Origin: Cheiracanthium punctorium
Taxonomy: Eukaryota; Arthropoda; Arachnida; Araneae; Cheiracanthiidae
NCBI GenBank assembly: GCA_038373885.1
Contig: JAWZYV010013141.1
Coordinates: 682,001-746,000, forward strand
Length of the DNA: 64,000 nt
Reading direction: 5' to 3'
In this document: piece by piece, positions 1-10,700 of the stretch
How the letters are laid out: each line of letters starts with the position of its first letter
Position numbering within the stretch: the first letter of the stretch is position 1
Translations under genes and position numbers: made by a program
Notes under the pieces: model-generated
Database searches by the model: none
Told to the model about the DNA's origin: nothing
What the model saw: the letters and a program-made list of their open reading frames with translations, nothing else

Positions 1-159
1 TAGCCAGAAATTTTTCATGGGGGGGAGTTACGACTAGTGCAACTCACATATAAGTATACATGTGTGTGATAAAGGAGTGAAGACTATACATTTTTTATGG
101 CAAAAAATTCCTCATGGGGGGGGGTTATGACCCCCTAACCCCCCGTGGCTACGCCCCTG
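1..159. mobile_element. hAT MITE, GGCGTAGCC family (left end cut by window edge)
   Basis: The right end reads gtggctacgcccctg, the complement of the caggggcgtagcca end seen in complete copies at 1657-1827 and 29938-30251, and the interior (poly-G run, cgactagtgcaactcacata, ggcaaaaaattcctcatg) is shared with them. About 7 bases are missing at the left. The right flank atatgact would be the 8-bp target duplication but its partner is outside the window. It sits just inside the transposase relic that follows. Confidence 0.85.
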
Positions 160-161
160 AT

Positions 162-419
162 ATGACTCCAACTTATGTACTTGATTATTTATATAAGCAT
201 GATTTAACAGAAACCTTTCCAAATGTCACTGTGGTACTGAGAATTTATTTGATGTTACCAGAATCTGTAGCCTCAGGGGAAAGAATTTTTTCGAAATTAA
301 AAATAATAAAAAACTATTTACGCTCAACTATGTCTGAAGAACGACTTACAGACTTATCAAAGACTTCGATTGAAAACGAAATTTTGAATAAATTAGATTT
401 AAGAATTTTGTTGCAATGA
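162..419 (+). pseudogene. hAT transposase C-terminal (dimerisation domain) relic
   Basis: The 85 codons from ATG at 162 read ...LPESVASGERIFSKLKIIKN... and then RSTMSEERLTDL and SIENEI before a stop. This is the hallmark of the C-terminal hAT dimerisation region in the ZMYM/52-kDa-repressor-like transposases (small hydrophobic residues, SxxERxFSxLKxIKnyLRs, eRLxxLaxlsIe). Only the last part of the roughly 600-residue protein is present because a MITE is inserted at 159/160. The ATG is internal to the domain and not a true start. Downstream sequence to about 746 is the non-coding 3' part of the same element. Confidence 0.8.
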
Positions 420-746
420 AAGCACGAAAAGCAAAAATTTAGTTTTAACACCAGTTTTTTATGATATTAGTGAAAAATTTATTTAATTTTAATGTGCTTC
501 TTTTTTAAGTACTTGATAATTTTAATGTGATAGGTAACATGTTACATGTAATGCTACGAATATTTGTTTTTGTTTTCTATTTATTGATAGTATAAGCAAA
601 TGTTACTTACGTTATAGGCATATATACGGAAATTTTAGCTATACATTTATATGAAAATTTAAAACAAATCTTAATTTTAGGAGACGGAGGGGGGGCGCCA
701 AAAAAGTAGTTGCACAAAGGCGCAATCCACCCTAGGAGCGGCCCTG
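420..746 (+). mobile_element. 3' end of the hAT element carrying the transposase relic
   Basis: After the transposase stop there is AT-rich untranslated sequence ending in gcgcaatccaccctaggagcggccctg, which has the look of a hAT terminal inverted repeat (complement cagggccgctcctaggg). The following cttatgat would be the target duplication. The left end is outside the window, so this cannot be confirmed here. Confidence 0.55.
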
Positions 747-827
747 CTTATGATTAGAGACTTATTTTTCCTTTTTACTGAGGAAGGTAGCATTTAACTG
801 CAGGTTAATTAATATTTTGGTGTACAG

Positions 828-980
828 CAGGGGCGTAGCCAGAGGGGGGGGGCTGCTGCCCCCCCCCCCGAAATGGGACCCTTTACTTAGCTTACAATTT
901 GATATTTAACTTACAATTGAACTTTAGCCTTAAATTGGATACCCAGCCCACCCCGAAATAAAATCCTGGCTACGCCACTG
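828..980. mobile_element. hAT MITE, GGCGTAGCC family
   Basis: Terminal inverted repeats are caggggcgtagccag and ctggctacgccactg. The flanking 8-bp target duplication is gtgtacag (820-827) and gtgcacag (981-988), 7 of 8 identical. The interior has G- and C-runs of about 9-10 and no ORF. Length is 153 bp. Confidence 0.9.
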
Positions 981-1085
981 GTGCACAGTGAAAATAAATT
1001 ATCTCACAGTTTGTACTTTACAACTTAGTGCTCCATAGTGTCTTATGAGAGATATCGAAAATTAAAAATAAATTTTAAGTAAATA

Positions 1086-1494
1086 CAGTTTTAAAAAACT
1101 AAAAAACACGCTTTTATAGCAAATCGAACTAAAAAGTGAAAAATAAAAAATATAGTTTAAAAAAAACTAAAAAACACGCTTTAGTGATAAACTAAACTAA
1201 CTAAAAAGTAAAAAATAATTCTTAATATAGAAATAAATTAATGAACGAAAAATAGTATTGTGAAAAAAGCGTGGGATGCTCCATATGTCAGTTCTTGAGA
1301 ATATTCGATCGGTACGATTAGAACAAAAATGATACAAAAAATATAGCACAAAGCGCGCCACACTTTTTTCACAATAATATTATTTTTCGTTCATTAATTT
1401 ATTTCTAAATTAAGAATTATTTTTGACTTTTTAGTTAGTTCAATTTCTCACTAAAACGTGTCTTTTAGTTTTTTTTAAAACTATATTTTTATTT
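1086..1494. repeat. fold-back element with long AT-rich inverted arms
   Basis: The left arm (about 1144-1275) is the near-complement of the right arm (about 1359-1494). Both contain attaatgaacgaaaaatart, ttgtgaaaaaagcgtg and the A-rich tract actaaaaaacacg. The spacer is about 83 bp. The outer part of the left arm is additionally present as a direct repeat (about 1086-1146 against 1153-1216). There is no coding capacity. Superfamily is not identifiable from the ends visible. Confidence 0.7.
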
Positions 1495-1656
1495 ATCCCA
1501 CTTTCATTGGGAAAATAGCTTAAAAAAAAAAAAAAAAACTTTTCTTGTATTTAAAGCACCCCTAATTTTTTTAATTTATTTTAATGATTCGTTTAGGGGG
1601 GAGGTGGATAATAAAAGTAGATAGTTGTGTCGGTCAAGGCAAACATACACGAAGAC

Positions 1657-1827
1657 CAGGGGCGTAGCCAAGGGGGGGGGGGTTTAGGGGGGTCATAACC
1701 CCCCCATGAGAAATTTTTTGCCATACAAAATGTATATTCTTCACTAAATTATCACACACGCGTATACATATATATGAGTTGTAGTAGTCGTAACCCCCCC
1801 CATGAAAAATTTCTGGCTACGCCCCTG
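1657..1827. mobile_element. hAT MITE, GGCGTAGCC family
   Basis: The termini are caggggcgtagcca and tggctacgcccctg, with a perfect 8-bp target duplication acgaagac at 1649-1656 and 1828-1835. The inside is the reverse orientation of the copy at position 1, with ggcaaaaaat and gtagtcgtaac blocks and a G9 run. Length is 171 bp. Confidence 0.95.
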
Positions 1828-2420
1828 ACGAAGACTATTGCCTGAGGTGGGGAGGGGAGATGTTTTGGGTGAAGGACTTTTTTAACACTGAAGTAGTAGA
1901 ACGGCAAAAATAAGAATATCTAGTTAAATTTGGTAATAGTTCTGGAGAAGTATTCTGACTTTCTGAAAAATTAGTGGCACTGTAAAAAAAATTTCTTCCC
2001 CATTCACATATACATACAGAAGAGAAAAAAGGGGTCTTTTTTTGGTACCCAGAGGGGGAGGGGATACATGCCCCTTCCAAACGAACTAGGTTTGGACTAC
2101 AAAAAATTGACTTTGTAAATTCAAATCTATTTATAAGAAAAAAGAGAAAGAAAAAAAATTGTGCTTTCTCCCCAGAATTTTTTCTAAGTTTCGCCACTGG
2201 CAGGGGTAAAAAAACTGTACCTTCATTCTACGAAACTCTTTTTTTATTTTTGCTTCTACGATAACTAGAAGCTAAGTTATATGCAAGATATAATGAACTG
2301 AAAGGATAGTATTTTGCACAGCAATAAAACCTTTAAAAGCGCTTCCTGAAAGTGTATGCTAGTAAGTTTTGAAAATTTTCTTTACGATAAATGCCATATC
2401 TCATAACGTGTTTAAGCTAT

Positions 2421-3108
2421 TGTTGCAGAAATCTCTGCTTGTTTCCTGGGTCCGTCGTTCTAAAGTCTAGTGGGTGTAGAAAGTTCTAGTAAAGAGTCCA
2501 TTTGTCAGGATGGAACACAAACTTTATTGCTTCTAGAACTTCGTAGAACAATCAGCTGTACAAAATTCACAAACACTATCAGACAGTAACGTGCTTTTAA
2601 CAGTCCGCTTAGTACAGAAGCTTTCACAAATGCTGCATTTCCAACACTAAATAAAACACTTTCGAAGGCATAAATTCAGTGGAAACTTACGAGGGAAATC
2701 GTGCACAGTCCCTCAAGACTCAGCAACAAAGAATTTACACACAGCACTTTGAAACGAGACTTCAAAAAGCAGCAAACCATAGCACCATTCACAGAGCAAA
2801 GCTGCGTACTCATCGGGAACTCGATAACACACTGAACTGGGGATCTGTCATGCCTGTATTTATAGGTGACGCAGAAGCTGCCAAGAGCTTCTAGAAGAAT
2901 GCATCTCCCGAACATTCCACATAAAGCGGGACTTTTGATTACGTCATAGTAATGCTGCTGAATCATTAAGCTATTATGTGATTTTAATGCAGAAAAGCCA
3001 ACATTACAGGGCCCATTCGAAAAATCGCGCCAAATGACCAAAGTGTCGCCAAGCATGGCGACCTTTTTGTGAAATACCGCCAATTTTGGCGCCAAAAATA
3101 AGTCCACA
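2421..3108 (-). mobile_element. candidate solo LTR with TATA/Inr promoter and poly(A) signal
   Basis: On the - strand the block starts TGTGGAC and ends CTGCAACA. It holds a TATAAATA box (2857-2864) and, 31 bp downstream, an arthropod-type TCAGT initiator (2831-2835, A at 2833). A poly(A) signal (tttatt on +, 2523-2528) is followed by GT-rich sequence. This promoter-R-polyadenylation order is what an LTR shows. No tRNA primer site or matched 4-6 bp target duplication is visible, and no internal retroelement ORF is adjacent, so a solo LTR or a captured cellular promoter are both possible. The long - strand ORF inside it looks incidental. Confidence 0.4.
2831..2917 (-). promoter_or_regulatory. 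heat-shock-like core promoter
   Basis: On the - strand two inverted GAA/TTC units, GAAcaTTC (2910-2917) and TTCtaGAA (2889-2896), stand 25-50 bp upstream of TATAAATA (2857-2864), which is followed at the canonical spacing by TCAGT (2831-2835). The arrangement resembles heat-shock-element-driven promoters. Function is inferred from motif order only. Confidence 0.45.
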
Positions 3109-3514
3109 AAAGTGAGGTTAGTGAAGGTCTAGGACCGATATTTCTCAAGATTTCTTGAAAATGCTAGAGAAACCAATAGATAAAACTCCATATCTTGCGT
3201 TCTAGTTAACCGACTTTGATGCAACAAAAAGCAAAATTCAACTATTTGACACGTAAAACACGAATTTTAAACCCCAGAACAGCGGGTTGCCCAGAAAATT
3301 CGTAACAATGTTGACTTGAAATTTCGCCAGGATATTTTTATCATTACTAGCTGTGTTATGAAGCAGAATATAATATTTCTGTGCTTATTTACTGAATTAA
3401 TGACCTTTTTTTTTTCTTTAGAAAAAAAAAGCTTTTTTTTTAGAAAAAGTACTGAGTTTTCATGTAAAAATTGAAATATTTTCATTACTACTAAATCTTT
3501 TGCAAATCTTTCCG

Positions 3515-3573
3515 TTCACAACAAAGATAAATACGTTAGTCATGTACTGTAACGTATTTATCTTTGTTGTGAA
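3515..3573. repeat. perfect 24-bp palindrome with 11-base loop
   Basis: Arm 3515-3538 (starts ttcacaacaaag, ends tacgtta) is exactly complementary to arm 3550-3573 with loop gtcatgtactg. A second perfect palindrome follows directly. Confidence 0.9.
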
Positions 3574-3607
3574 TTCTGATAAATATTAAAAAATATTTAT
3601 CAGAATT
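3572..3607. repeat. perfect 16-bp palindrome with 4-base loop
   Basis: Arm aattctgataaatatt (3572-3587), loop aaaa, and the exact complement 3592-3607. It abuts the reverse transcriptase relic and overlaps the preceding hairpin by 2 bases. Confidence 0.9.
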
Positions 3608-4219
3608 GGTTACTGGTATTGAATTGCATTGTCTTTTTTATGGACTTTTAAGACTGTATACCGTTGATCGTCACTCTCTTCTTGTAGCATTGGCGGAGCT
3701 GGGCATACCAAATAAATTTCTCATGCTTATTAAAGCAACTTTGGCGAACACAGTTTCCTGTGTAAAACTATCTGGCTGTCTCACAGAGTTTTTTGAAATC
3801 AGTAATAGTGTGAGACAAGGTGATGCTTTTGCCTGTTTAGCTTTGGAATGGACAATTCGCAATTCAAGTATTAACACTAAGGGTGCCATATTTACCGAGA
3901 TTGTCGGCTTCTTGCTTATGCCGATGATATAGTTATTATTTCAACGTACAAAAACAGCATTATTAGAAGCCTGCAATGCCCTTAAGAAATCGGTTGATTT
4001 TATGCATTTGATTATCAACGAAGATAAAACTGAATATGTGCCATTTACTAAGACTCCAGTGAGAAGTAGATATTTAGCGACTGGAGATTAGAAATTTGAA
4101 GTACTTGATAATTTTATTCATCTGGGCTCATGTATTAACACTTTAAAAGATATAGGTACTGAAATTAAAAGACGTATTTTGGCATCTAATCGTTGTCTCC
4201 ATGGTTTAAGGAAGCTTTG
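3606..4219 (+). pseudogene. non-LTR retrotransposon reverse transcriptase relic
   Basis: In three pieces broken by frameshifts and stops one reads VDRHSLLVALAELGIPNKF, then SVRQGDAFACLALEW, then RLLAYADDIVIIST (the YADD catalytic box near 3917-3928), ACNALKKSVDFMHLIINEDKTEY and FIHLGSCIN...EIKRRI. This is the fingers/palm order of LINE reverse transcriptases. The N-terminal endonuclease, the first catalytic Asp region and the C-terminus are missing. The clade cannot be assigned from this stretch alone. Confidence 0.85.
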
Positions 4220-5325
4220 AAAATAAATATCTATTTTAAATAATTAAAAAAAACCCTACTATTTACTAAACCTTATAACTACTGCCAGTAGCTTAAAAAA
4301 AATTAAAAATTTCATCAACTTAAATAAAATTATTAAATTTCAAATACGGGCCAATTTTTATTCTTCAAGTATTAGAGATTACACAGGAATGTCAAAGGAA
4401 AAATTACCGCTTTTAAGATTGATGGATAAATGATTGAAATTAGAATGCTTAGAATGTGCAATGAAATTTTTTATACAAATTTGGGAGATTAAAAGCACTT
4501 TTAGCACATGGAAAAATTTCAAATTACACTTTTGGTGAATTTGGAGCAAAAATGTCCAAAAATGATCTTTTTGTAGCAGATTGGAGCATCATCATAGATT
4601 TGGAGCAATTGGAACAGCTGGCACATCCCTGAATGTATACATTTCGTGAGTGATTGATGCATATTTACGACAAAGCACGAGCGGAAAGACAGATAAACCG
4701 AAATAGTTTTACACTTGGTTAGAAAGTATTAAAAGTAAAAATAAGTAGAATAAATAAATAAAAAACATCATAGCTTGAAACAATTTCAACTGCTTTTTGC
4801 TTATAAAACTGTAAATGTAGCTGAGTGCTTGCCCCCCCCCCACGTGTTATGTTTTGTTTTGTACGGGGTGGGTAACTTCAAAAGAAAATAAAAAGGTTAT
4901 TCAGTTATTACTTTTAGCTCTGGCAAGTTAAGTAAAAAATGAAATTAAACAGCTACATTTTACAACTGCATATTCTTTTAGTGGATATGCCAAGCGGGAT
5001 AAAAATATACATTTCCTTCCTCATTGTTGAAATACGAAGAGATGCCATTGTTCAGTTGCATAAAAGAAAAAAATATTCATACATATTAAAATCGAATGCA
5101 ACACTAAGCACGGGACAGCACAAAAGTCGCAAACTCGACATTATTCGGATATATATTTCGAACGAAATATAAAATAGAAATTTAAAAGAATAATTACTGC
5201 AGAATATATAAAAAGTACACGTGCACGAGGGGTAAAGAATAAAAATAATTTAAGATTGACAAAGGAAAGAAATTGATTTTTAAGGACGATTACGTGTAGT
5301 GCTATACCTATAGCGGTAAAAATAT
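4220..5325. other. intergenic, mostly unassigned
   Basis: No supported gene. About 4490-4632 is a decayed partial copy of the gctggcacatccctg hAT element that is complete at 50171-51199: it shares ttggagca repeats, gatctttttgtagcag and the terminal cagctggcacatccctg. A C9 run is at about 4832. The remainder is plain AT-rich sequence. Confidence 0.6.
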
Positions 5326-5479
5326 ATGTCAACTCCGAATATAGTGAATTCAAATCATTAGTCCCGAGTCACAAACAGTATATCTGTGTACCATGAGGAC
5401 ACTTCCGTTTTAGTGAACTTCGGACATAGTGAACTAAATTTGATGGTCCCCAGAGGTTCACTATAACCAGAGTTGATTG
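5326..5479. mobile_element. short pogo/Tigger-like MITE, CAACTCCGGATATAGTGAA family
   Basis: The left end gtcaactccgaatatagtga and right end ggttcactataaccagagttg match the complete copy at 37826-38321, including the shared atcattagtcccga and tttgatggtcccca interior. It is an internally deleted copy of 154 bp ending next to a TA. Confidence 0.8.
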
Positions 5480-6139
5480 TATCAAGGTTCAATTGTTTGA
5501 AAAAAAAAATGTTCAGGCAGTCTCTTTGGTTGAAACTCTGCGGATTTACAGACGTAGGATTATCTATCGTTGCTTACCTCTCTTCTTGTTTTTTTACTTT
5601 TTTTAACAGCTTTTCAATCAAACTATTATGAAGTTTACTCTAAGAGCAAATTACTTGTAAAAAAAGAAAAAAAATCCATGGAGTAGTTTTTCAGCAGAAA
5701 GAAAAAGCCGAAAAAATAACCACACTCACACATTTATCCACTTCCCAAAATGAAAAAGTGTTTTCAAATGGTCAGTAGCAATCACAATTAGTATAAATTA
5801 AAAAACAACTAAAAGCATTTATTATTTTGTATAAAATGCCCAAACATGACAGAGAACAATACTCCCCATTTCTTTCAAGAAACTGAACATCAATGGGGCA
5901 ACACTGCCGAGGCTGTACTCAAGGGCTGGGTCCAATGACATTGCTCCTCCCAAAATTATTACATTTAAAGAAGTTTCTTCTGTTAAAATCTTTAAATTAA
6001 CAGGGAAAAAAAACTTATTTAAATACAATAATTTTGGAGAAGGTTGGGGGAAGGGGGCTCATTGGACAGGTCCCCAGGGTATGGACATGGACACTGGTGT
6101 CCATTCTACAAAAACAATAATTATTCTTAGTTCATTTAA

Positions 6140-6650
6140 CCCTTTGCGGCGCAACCCTTTCCCAATGCTGAAAAAAGGGCAGCCGTTGCCATCGCTCAAC
6201 TTAACTACCAGCAAAATGGCGGACGATTGAAACGTTCATCGCGTGCCACAGATCTAGAGACCCTTTTTTTGACGGCAGCTGGCCGCTGGCTGTGCCACAG
6301 TCAAAAAAAGGGTCTCTAAATCTGTGGCACGCGATGAACGTTTCGATCGTCCGCCATCTTGCTGGTAGTTAAGTCGAACGATGGCAACGGCTGCCCTTTT
6401 TTCAGCATTGGACAATCTGTTCAGCTGTTCTCGCATTCTTCCATTTTTCAGCAGATGTCAGTGCTGTTTAAAAATAATCGTGACCATTTTTTTTTAAACG
6501 GGAAATGACGTGCTGAACAGTAAAGCATTCTCGTGGAGCTATGTCACCCGCAACTATTTTTATAGAAATCAAACCTATTCTTCGTGACTGGCAACCGTCA
6601 AAACGTCAGAGTTTGGTGTTCCCAGCGCGGGAACACTGCGCGTTAAAGGG
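6140..6650. mobile_element. TTAA fold-back MITE (piggyBac-like), copy 1
   Basis: Flanked by TTAA at 6136-6139 and 6651-6654, with ends ccctttgcggcgca and cgcgttaaaggg. Inside, a ~120-bp arm (atggcggacgattgaaacg...agatctagagaccc) is repeated in inverse orientation around a short spacer (agctggccgctggctgtg). The right arm carries an extra ~240-bp tail (atgacgtgctgaacag, ttcttcgtgactggc, gttcccagcgcggg). The - strand arm reads MREQLNRL followed by NAEKRAAVAIVRLNYQQDGG, the short ORF common to the family. Confidence 0.85.
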
Positions 6651-6708
6651 TTAAACTTGATCTTTGATTGCGGTTTTTAATCTTTAATAAAAAAGACATA
6701 GGCATTAC

Positions 6709-6828
6709 CATTTCACCATGCAGAAGGTCCTCAAGCAGTTCAGCATTACCCCATAATGCTGCCTGGTGTAACAGGCGACCAGGAAAATCTTCCTCATTTT
6801 CCTCTTCCGCCATGAATTAATTACTTTC
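6709..6828 (-). CDS. probable first coding exon of an ankyrin-repeat protein
   Basis: Reading leftward, a polypyrimidine tract and AG (6829-6830) precede an exon with 15 bases of 5' UTR and an ATG at 6813. It encodes 35 residues: MAEEENEED, then FPGRLLHQAALWGNAELLED, then LLHGEM. It ends at a GT donor (GTAATG, intron starting at 6708), phase 0. GxLLHxAAxxGxxELxxxLL is the helix-turn-helix core of an ankyrin repeat behind an acidic N-terminus. Which ankyrin protein this is cannot be told. No further ankyrin exon was recognised between 1 and 6700, so the rest of the gene lies to the left beyond the edge, or the exon is an orphan. The downstream intron holds a TTAA fold-back MITE 55 bases away. 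Confidence 0.55.
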
Positions 6829-7197
6829 CTAGAAAAAAATTTAATTTCTAATTAAATTATGAAAACAGGATATAATCTGAATTAACACGTGTAACCACAA
6901 TGTAGTAACAAATAGCACAGAAATAAAATGTCAGAAATTACTGACACAGAACGCCATTTTTGGAAATGCTTATCGGAAGCATAAAATTTCAGTAATTTGG
7001 ATTGGAGGTGACTTTGGTAATGTAGCCATTGATTTTGGCATTGGTGCATTCAGGAAAATTTCAGGGAAGAGAGAAGGCGATAAGCACAGTACAGCCTATT
7101 ACCAGAGGAAGAGATAATCATCATCAGCAGCATCATTCTTTTCTATTCATTTTTCTATACTTATTGAACTCAGGTTTAACCTGGCCATTCTGCTCAT

Positions 7198-7367
7198 CAG
7201 TGGCGTAGCCTAGGGGGGGGGGTCACAACCCTCCCCCCTCCCCATGAGGAATTTTTTGCCATACAAAATGTATATTCTTCACTCCCTTATCACATACATG
7301 CATACATATATATGTGAGTTGCAGTAGTCGTAACCCACTCCATGAAAAATTTCTGGCTACGCCACTG
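7198..7367. mobile_element. hAT MITE, GGCGTAGCC family
   Basis: Ends are cagtggcgtagccta and tggctacgccactg, interior as at 1657-1827. The flanks ctgctcat and caggtcat agree at 6 of 8 positions, so the target duplication has decayed. 170 bp. Confidence 0.85.
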
Positions 7368-7486
7368 CAGGTCATTGAAAAGAAGCAGCTGAGACGACTC
7401 CCTTTCTGTGACCAATGTTGCTTCTCAGAATGGGTTTTTTCGAATGCTCTGTTGGGAGTCCAATATTATGCTATTTATACTCTGGC

Positions 7487-7751
7487 CACGGACATAGCTA
7501 TAGCTTTTACATGGTAGAGGTACAGCTATATGGGGGAGGGGGTCCATTCTTACTGTAAAATTTGATTGCTGGTAAATTTTACTATGAGCAACTTGTAAAA
7601 AATTTCAGTTACAATTTTTAGTTTTTATAGTAATTTTTTTATAACCCATTAAAATATAGAGTTTACACGTGGACTTTTTGCCAAAATAATCATTTTTGTG
7701 TAGACTAAAGGGGAGGGTTCAGACCGCGTAAACCCCTCCCATACGTCAGTG
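7487..7751. mobile_element. hAT MITE, CACGGACATA family
   Basis: A perfect 8-bp target duplication actctggc (7479-7486, 7752-7759) encloses ends cacggacatagc and catacgtcagtg. The interior (ccattcttactgtaaaattt, gtagactaaaggggaggg) recurs in the truncated copy near 44355-44701. 265 bp. Confidence 0.9.
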
Positions 7752-7759
7752 ACTCTGGC

Positions 7760-10700
7760 AGATTATTTAAAGATTCATGTTTGGAAGCAACATGGGCACA
7801 GAAGGGGAGTCTTCTCAGTTGCATCTTTTTAGGATGTTAATGAACAGATTAAACTCCCCCCTAATAACCTGACTGGTCTTTCGGTGCAAGAGTTCTGGAG
7901 AAAGAACCCTCCCCCCCTCCTCCCATCCCAACAAAAATTATTTTTTTAATGGACTGGTCCTTTTCAAAAGCCCAAAGTTTAGCAGATTTCTTATTATTCT
8001 GCATCCTGTACATTAAATCACAAACTAAATGCATTGTAAAAACAAAAAATACAGGCTTAAAATTAATCCAAGCGAAAGCATCCTTACACTAGAACCAATG
8101 GTGTAGCTGGCAGCCATGAAAGCACGAAACAGCTCCAAAGACTGAACTTTGCTGCGGATCATACAGAACAAATAAATTATTATGCATTTGACACATTACC
8201 TGTTACTCTTTTATGTGCATTCATTATTAAATTAACTAATATTCATTATATCACTGTATTCAGTATAACTTAATTCATTAAACTAATTTAAACGCTAAAT
8301 CTCAAATGCATCAATGATATTGAAAAAGACTGAATTCAGTCAAAAGATTGAAAACTTTCGTGCCTGAGCTAGGGTTGGGGGGGGGGGGTTGCTTCCTCTA
8401 AGACTTCGATTCGATGTTTGGCACTTTCGCATCATTTTAATTGCTGGTCACAGTGGTGTAGCGAAGGGAGGCAAAGGGTCTATCATGTCCCGAGCGCCAA
8501 AATAGTCTTCAAGACAACAAGATTTTCTGGAAATTTTCAACTTTTATATTGATTAATTTCTGAAAAATATTTTTTAAATTAACAATTATTAAACTATTTA
8601 ATTATTTATTTTCTTGATTTGCCTGTCAAAATATGTTATAAATAATGCATGCATTAAATCAATCAATGAATCGCACATTTAATAACTTTGTTAATAAAAT
8701 TTAGATGTCGCAGGGCATAGGGAGAAGTTTGGGGCCCGGAGATACAAATGCATTACACATGGGCCCTATCCTCTTCTTTTTTTAATTTTTTAAAAAATTA
8801 GGTACTTTTCTGTCAAGTGGACCCCACCCCAATTTGGGGATTGTTCTCTGATAATGGAGGGCAAAGCTTGGTGCCCTTTTTCTCCATGTAACTATTGCTT
8901 GATCGTGCATCGACCTTGTTATTTTGGTAATCCTTGCTTGTTTCTGGGTAGGAGCTTAGCTTGTGTTTGAATTGAATAGCTGATGAAAGCGTATTGTTCC
9001 TGTTTTGTATTCATCTGAGAAGTTGAATGTGTGTAGTTAAATTTAGTTTAGTTTCGTGTTTTTTGCCAAGTTTATAGGTTTCGTTTCTTGGAAGTTTAGT
9101 GAGTGTTGGTTCATTTTTTTAATTAATTAATTTTTTTTGTTAGGATAAATATGAATTTATGGGAAATGCCGAAGAATGAGGAAGATTCAATAAAGTTTTG
9201 TCAAGGAAAGGTTTGTTGAAGGAAGATTGGTGTATATGTAGCTTTGCTGTACAACAAACAACAGCCAAATAAAGAGCAAGTGGGCATTTTCCCCCCCTCT
9301 TAACTATACAATGCATTGTTCAATGGAACACGAAATGAAGCTACATAAGTGTAACGGTCGTTTTGTATGAAAATGCAATTTAAGGTCTTGTAGATGTACT
9401 ATGAGCATTCGAATCGGTAATTGGTTTGAAAGTTCTCGTTTAAGTTTTAGAACAGCATTACATTTCATTTATTGTTGGTGTGAAGATTTAATGTTTCTGT
9501 GGAAATGTTTATTTTATGTTTTCCAGGCATCCTGAAACCTGGCTACGCCACTGACTAGAATTCAAACGTTTCTCAAAAGGAAGTAAACCATTTCAAACAT
9601 TTTGCAGTGCGACAATTTTATTTTAAATATTATCATTTGCAACATTTATATATATTTGAATGTTTTTAACAAAGGCAAATGACATTTGGTGCATTATGTC
9701 CAATGATTTAATTTTCTTTTAAAGCAAATTCAGTTAAATTTTTAAGGGCATAAATTGAGATGGTTATTAAATACACAAAAGTTTATAACATTTGGTTTTT
9801 ATTATAGACCACCTGGATGGTGGCATTATCAAATAGTTCACAGAATTACAAAGTAACTCCTCCTGTTATGTTCTTTTCCAGTATTTATGCTATACTATCA
9901 AGGTATTGTTAATATAAATGTAAGAATGGTTTTCTTTCATTGAGAAGTTTTCACATGCCATACTTAAATTTCTTATTCTTTTCCTACACGATTTTTCATG
10001 GAATATTGATTACTGAAAAAATAACTAGCATCCTTTCACAAGAAATTAGAAGGTACACACATCAGAGATGAAAAGAAGTTGCAGCAACCACATCAGATGA
10101 GTGAGATTAGCCCAAATAACCACGATGATCAACCATTCTTGCAGCAAGTTTAGCTGAGAGTTTTTTAAAACTTTATTGCTTGAGAGTTCCTTTCTGTCTC
10201 AGATGTATTTTCAGGTTACATATGAAATTGCATTATGCTTACAAAATAAATAAATAAATAAAAATAAAACACGCTTTTTTATTTGTTTTTCTCATGACAT
10301 TGTACTGATTCCTTTATTTTCTTTCTTTTTTTTTTTTAATTAAGCAGAAAAACTGTAACTGCAATTTACCTTATTAAGAAAATTTAAGATTTTCAGCCAG
10401 CTTTAAAAGCATTTTTTATGCCCTGATGCACAATATCAGGATTAACTTTAAGAAGTGATGGCATCCGAAAATTGCAAACCTGGTAAACACAAAGTCACCT
10501 TTTCTATTATAAAATTATAATTTTATACTGAATGGAAATGTTAGAAAAGCAGTACACAATGCATTAAATAACCAGCACATTACAAAGTAGCACAATACAT
10601 TAATGTAATAAACATCATACTATAAACAGCTAAAGGAAAAAAAAAAAAATTGAAGTAATAATGATTATACAAAGAAAAAAAATCCCTATAAGACTAGAAA

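Noticed and set aside
2676..3107. 143-codon - strand ORF
   Set aside because: It runs through a TATA box, initiator and presumed LTR sequence, with no domain features.
8090..8150. Short - strand exon with good splice sites
   Set aside because: Joining it to the ankyrin exon gives an in-frame stop before the ATG, and no protein similarity was recognised; at best it is 5' UTR.
8451..9553. A 1.1-kb hAT element between cagtggtgtagcg and ctacgccactg
   Set aside because: The 8-bp flanks gctggtca and actagaat do not match, and the interiors show no inverted similarity beyond the ends.
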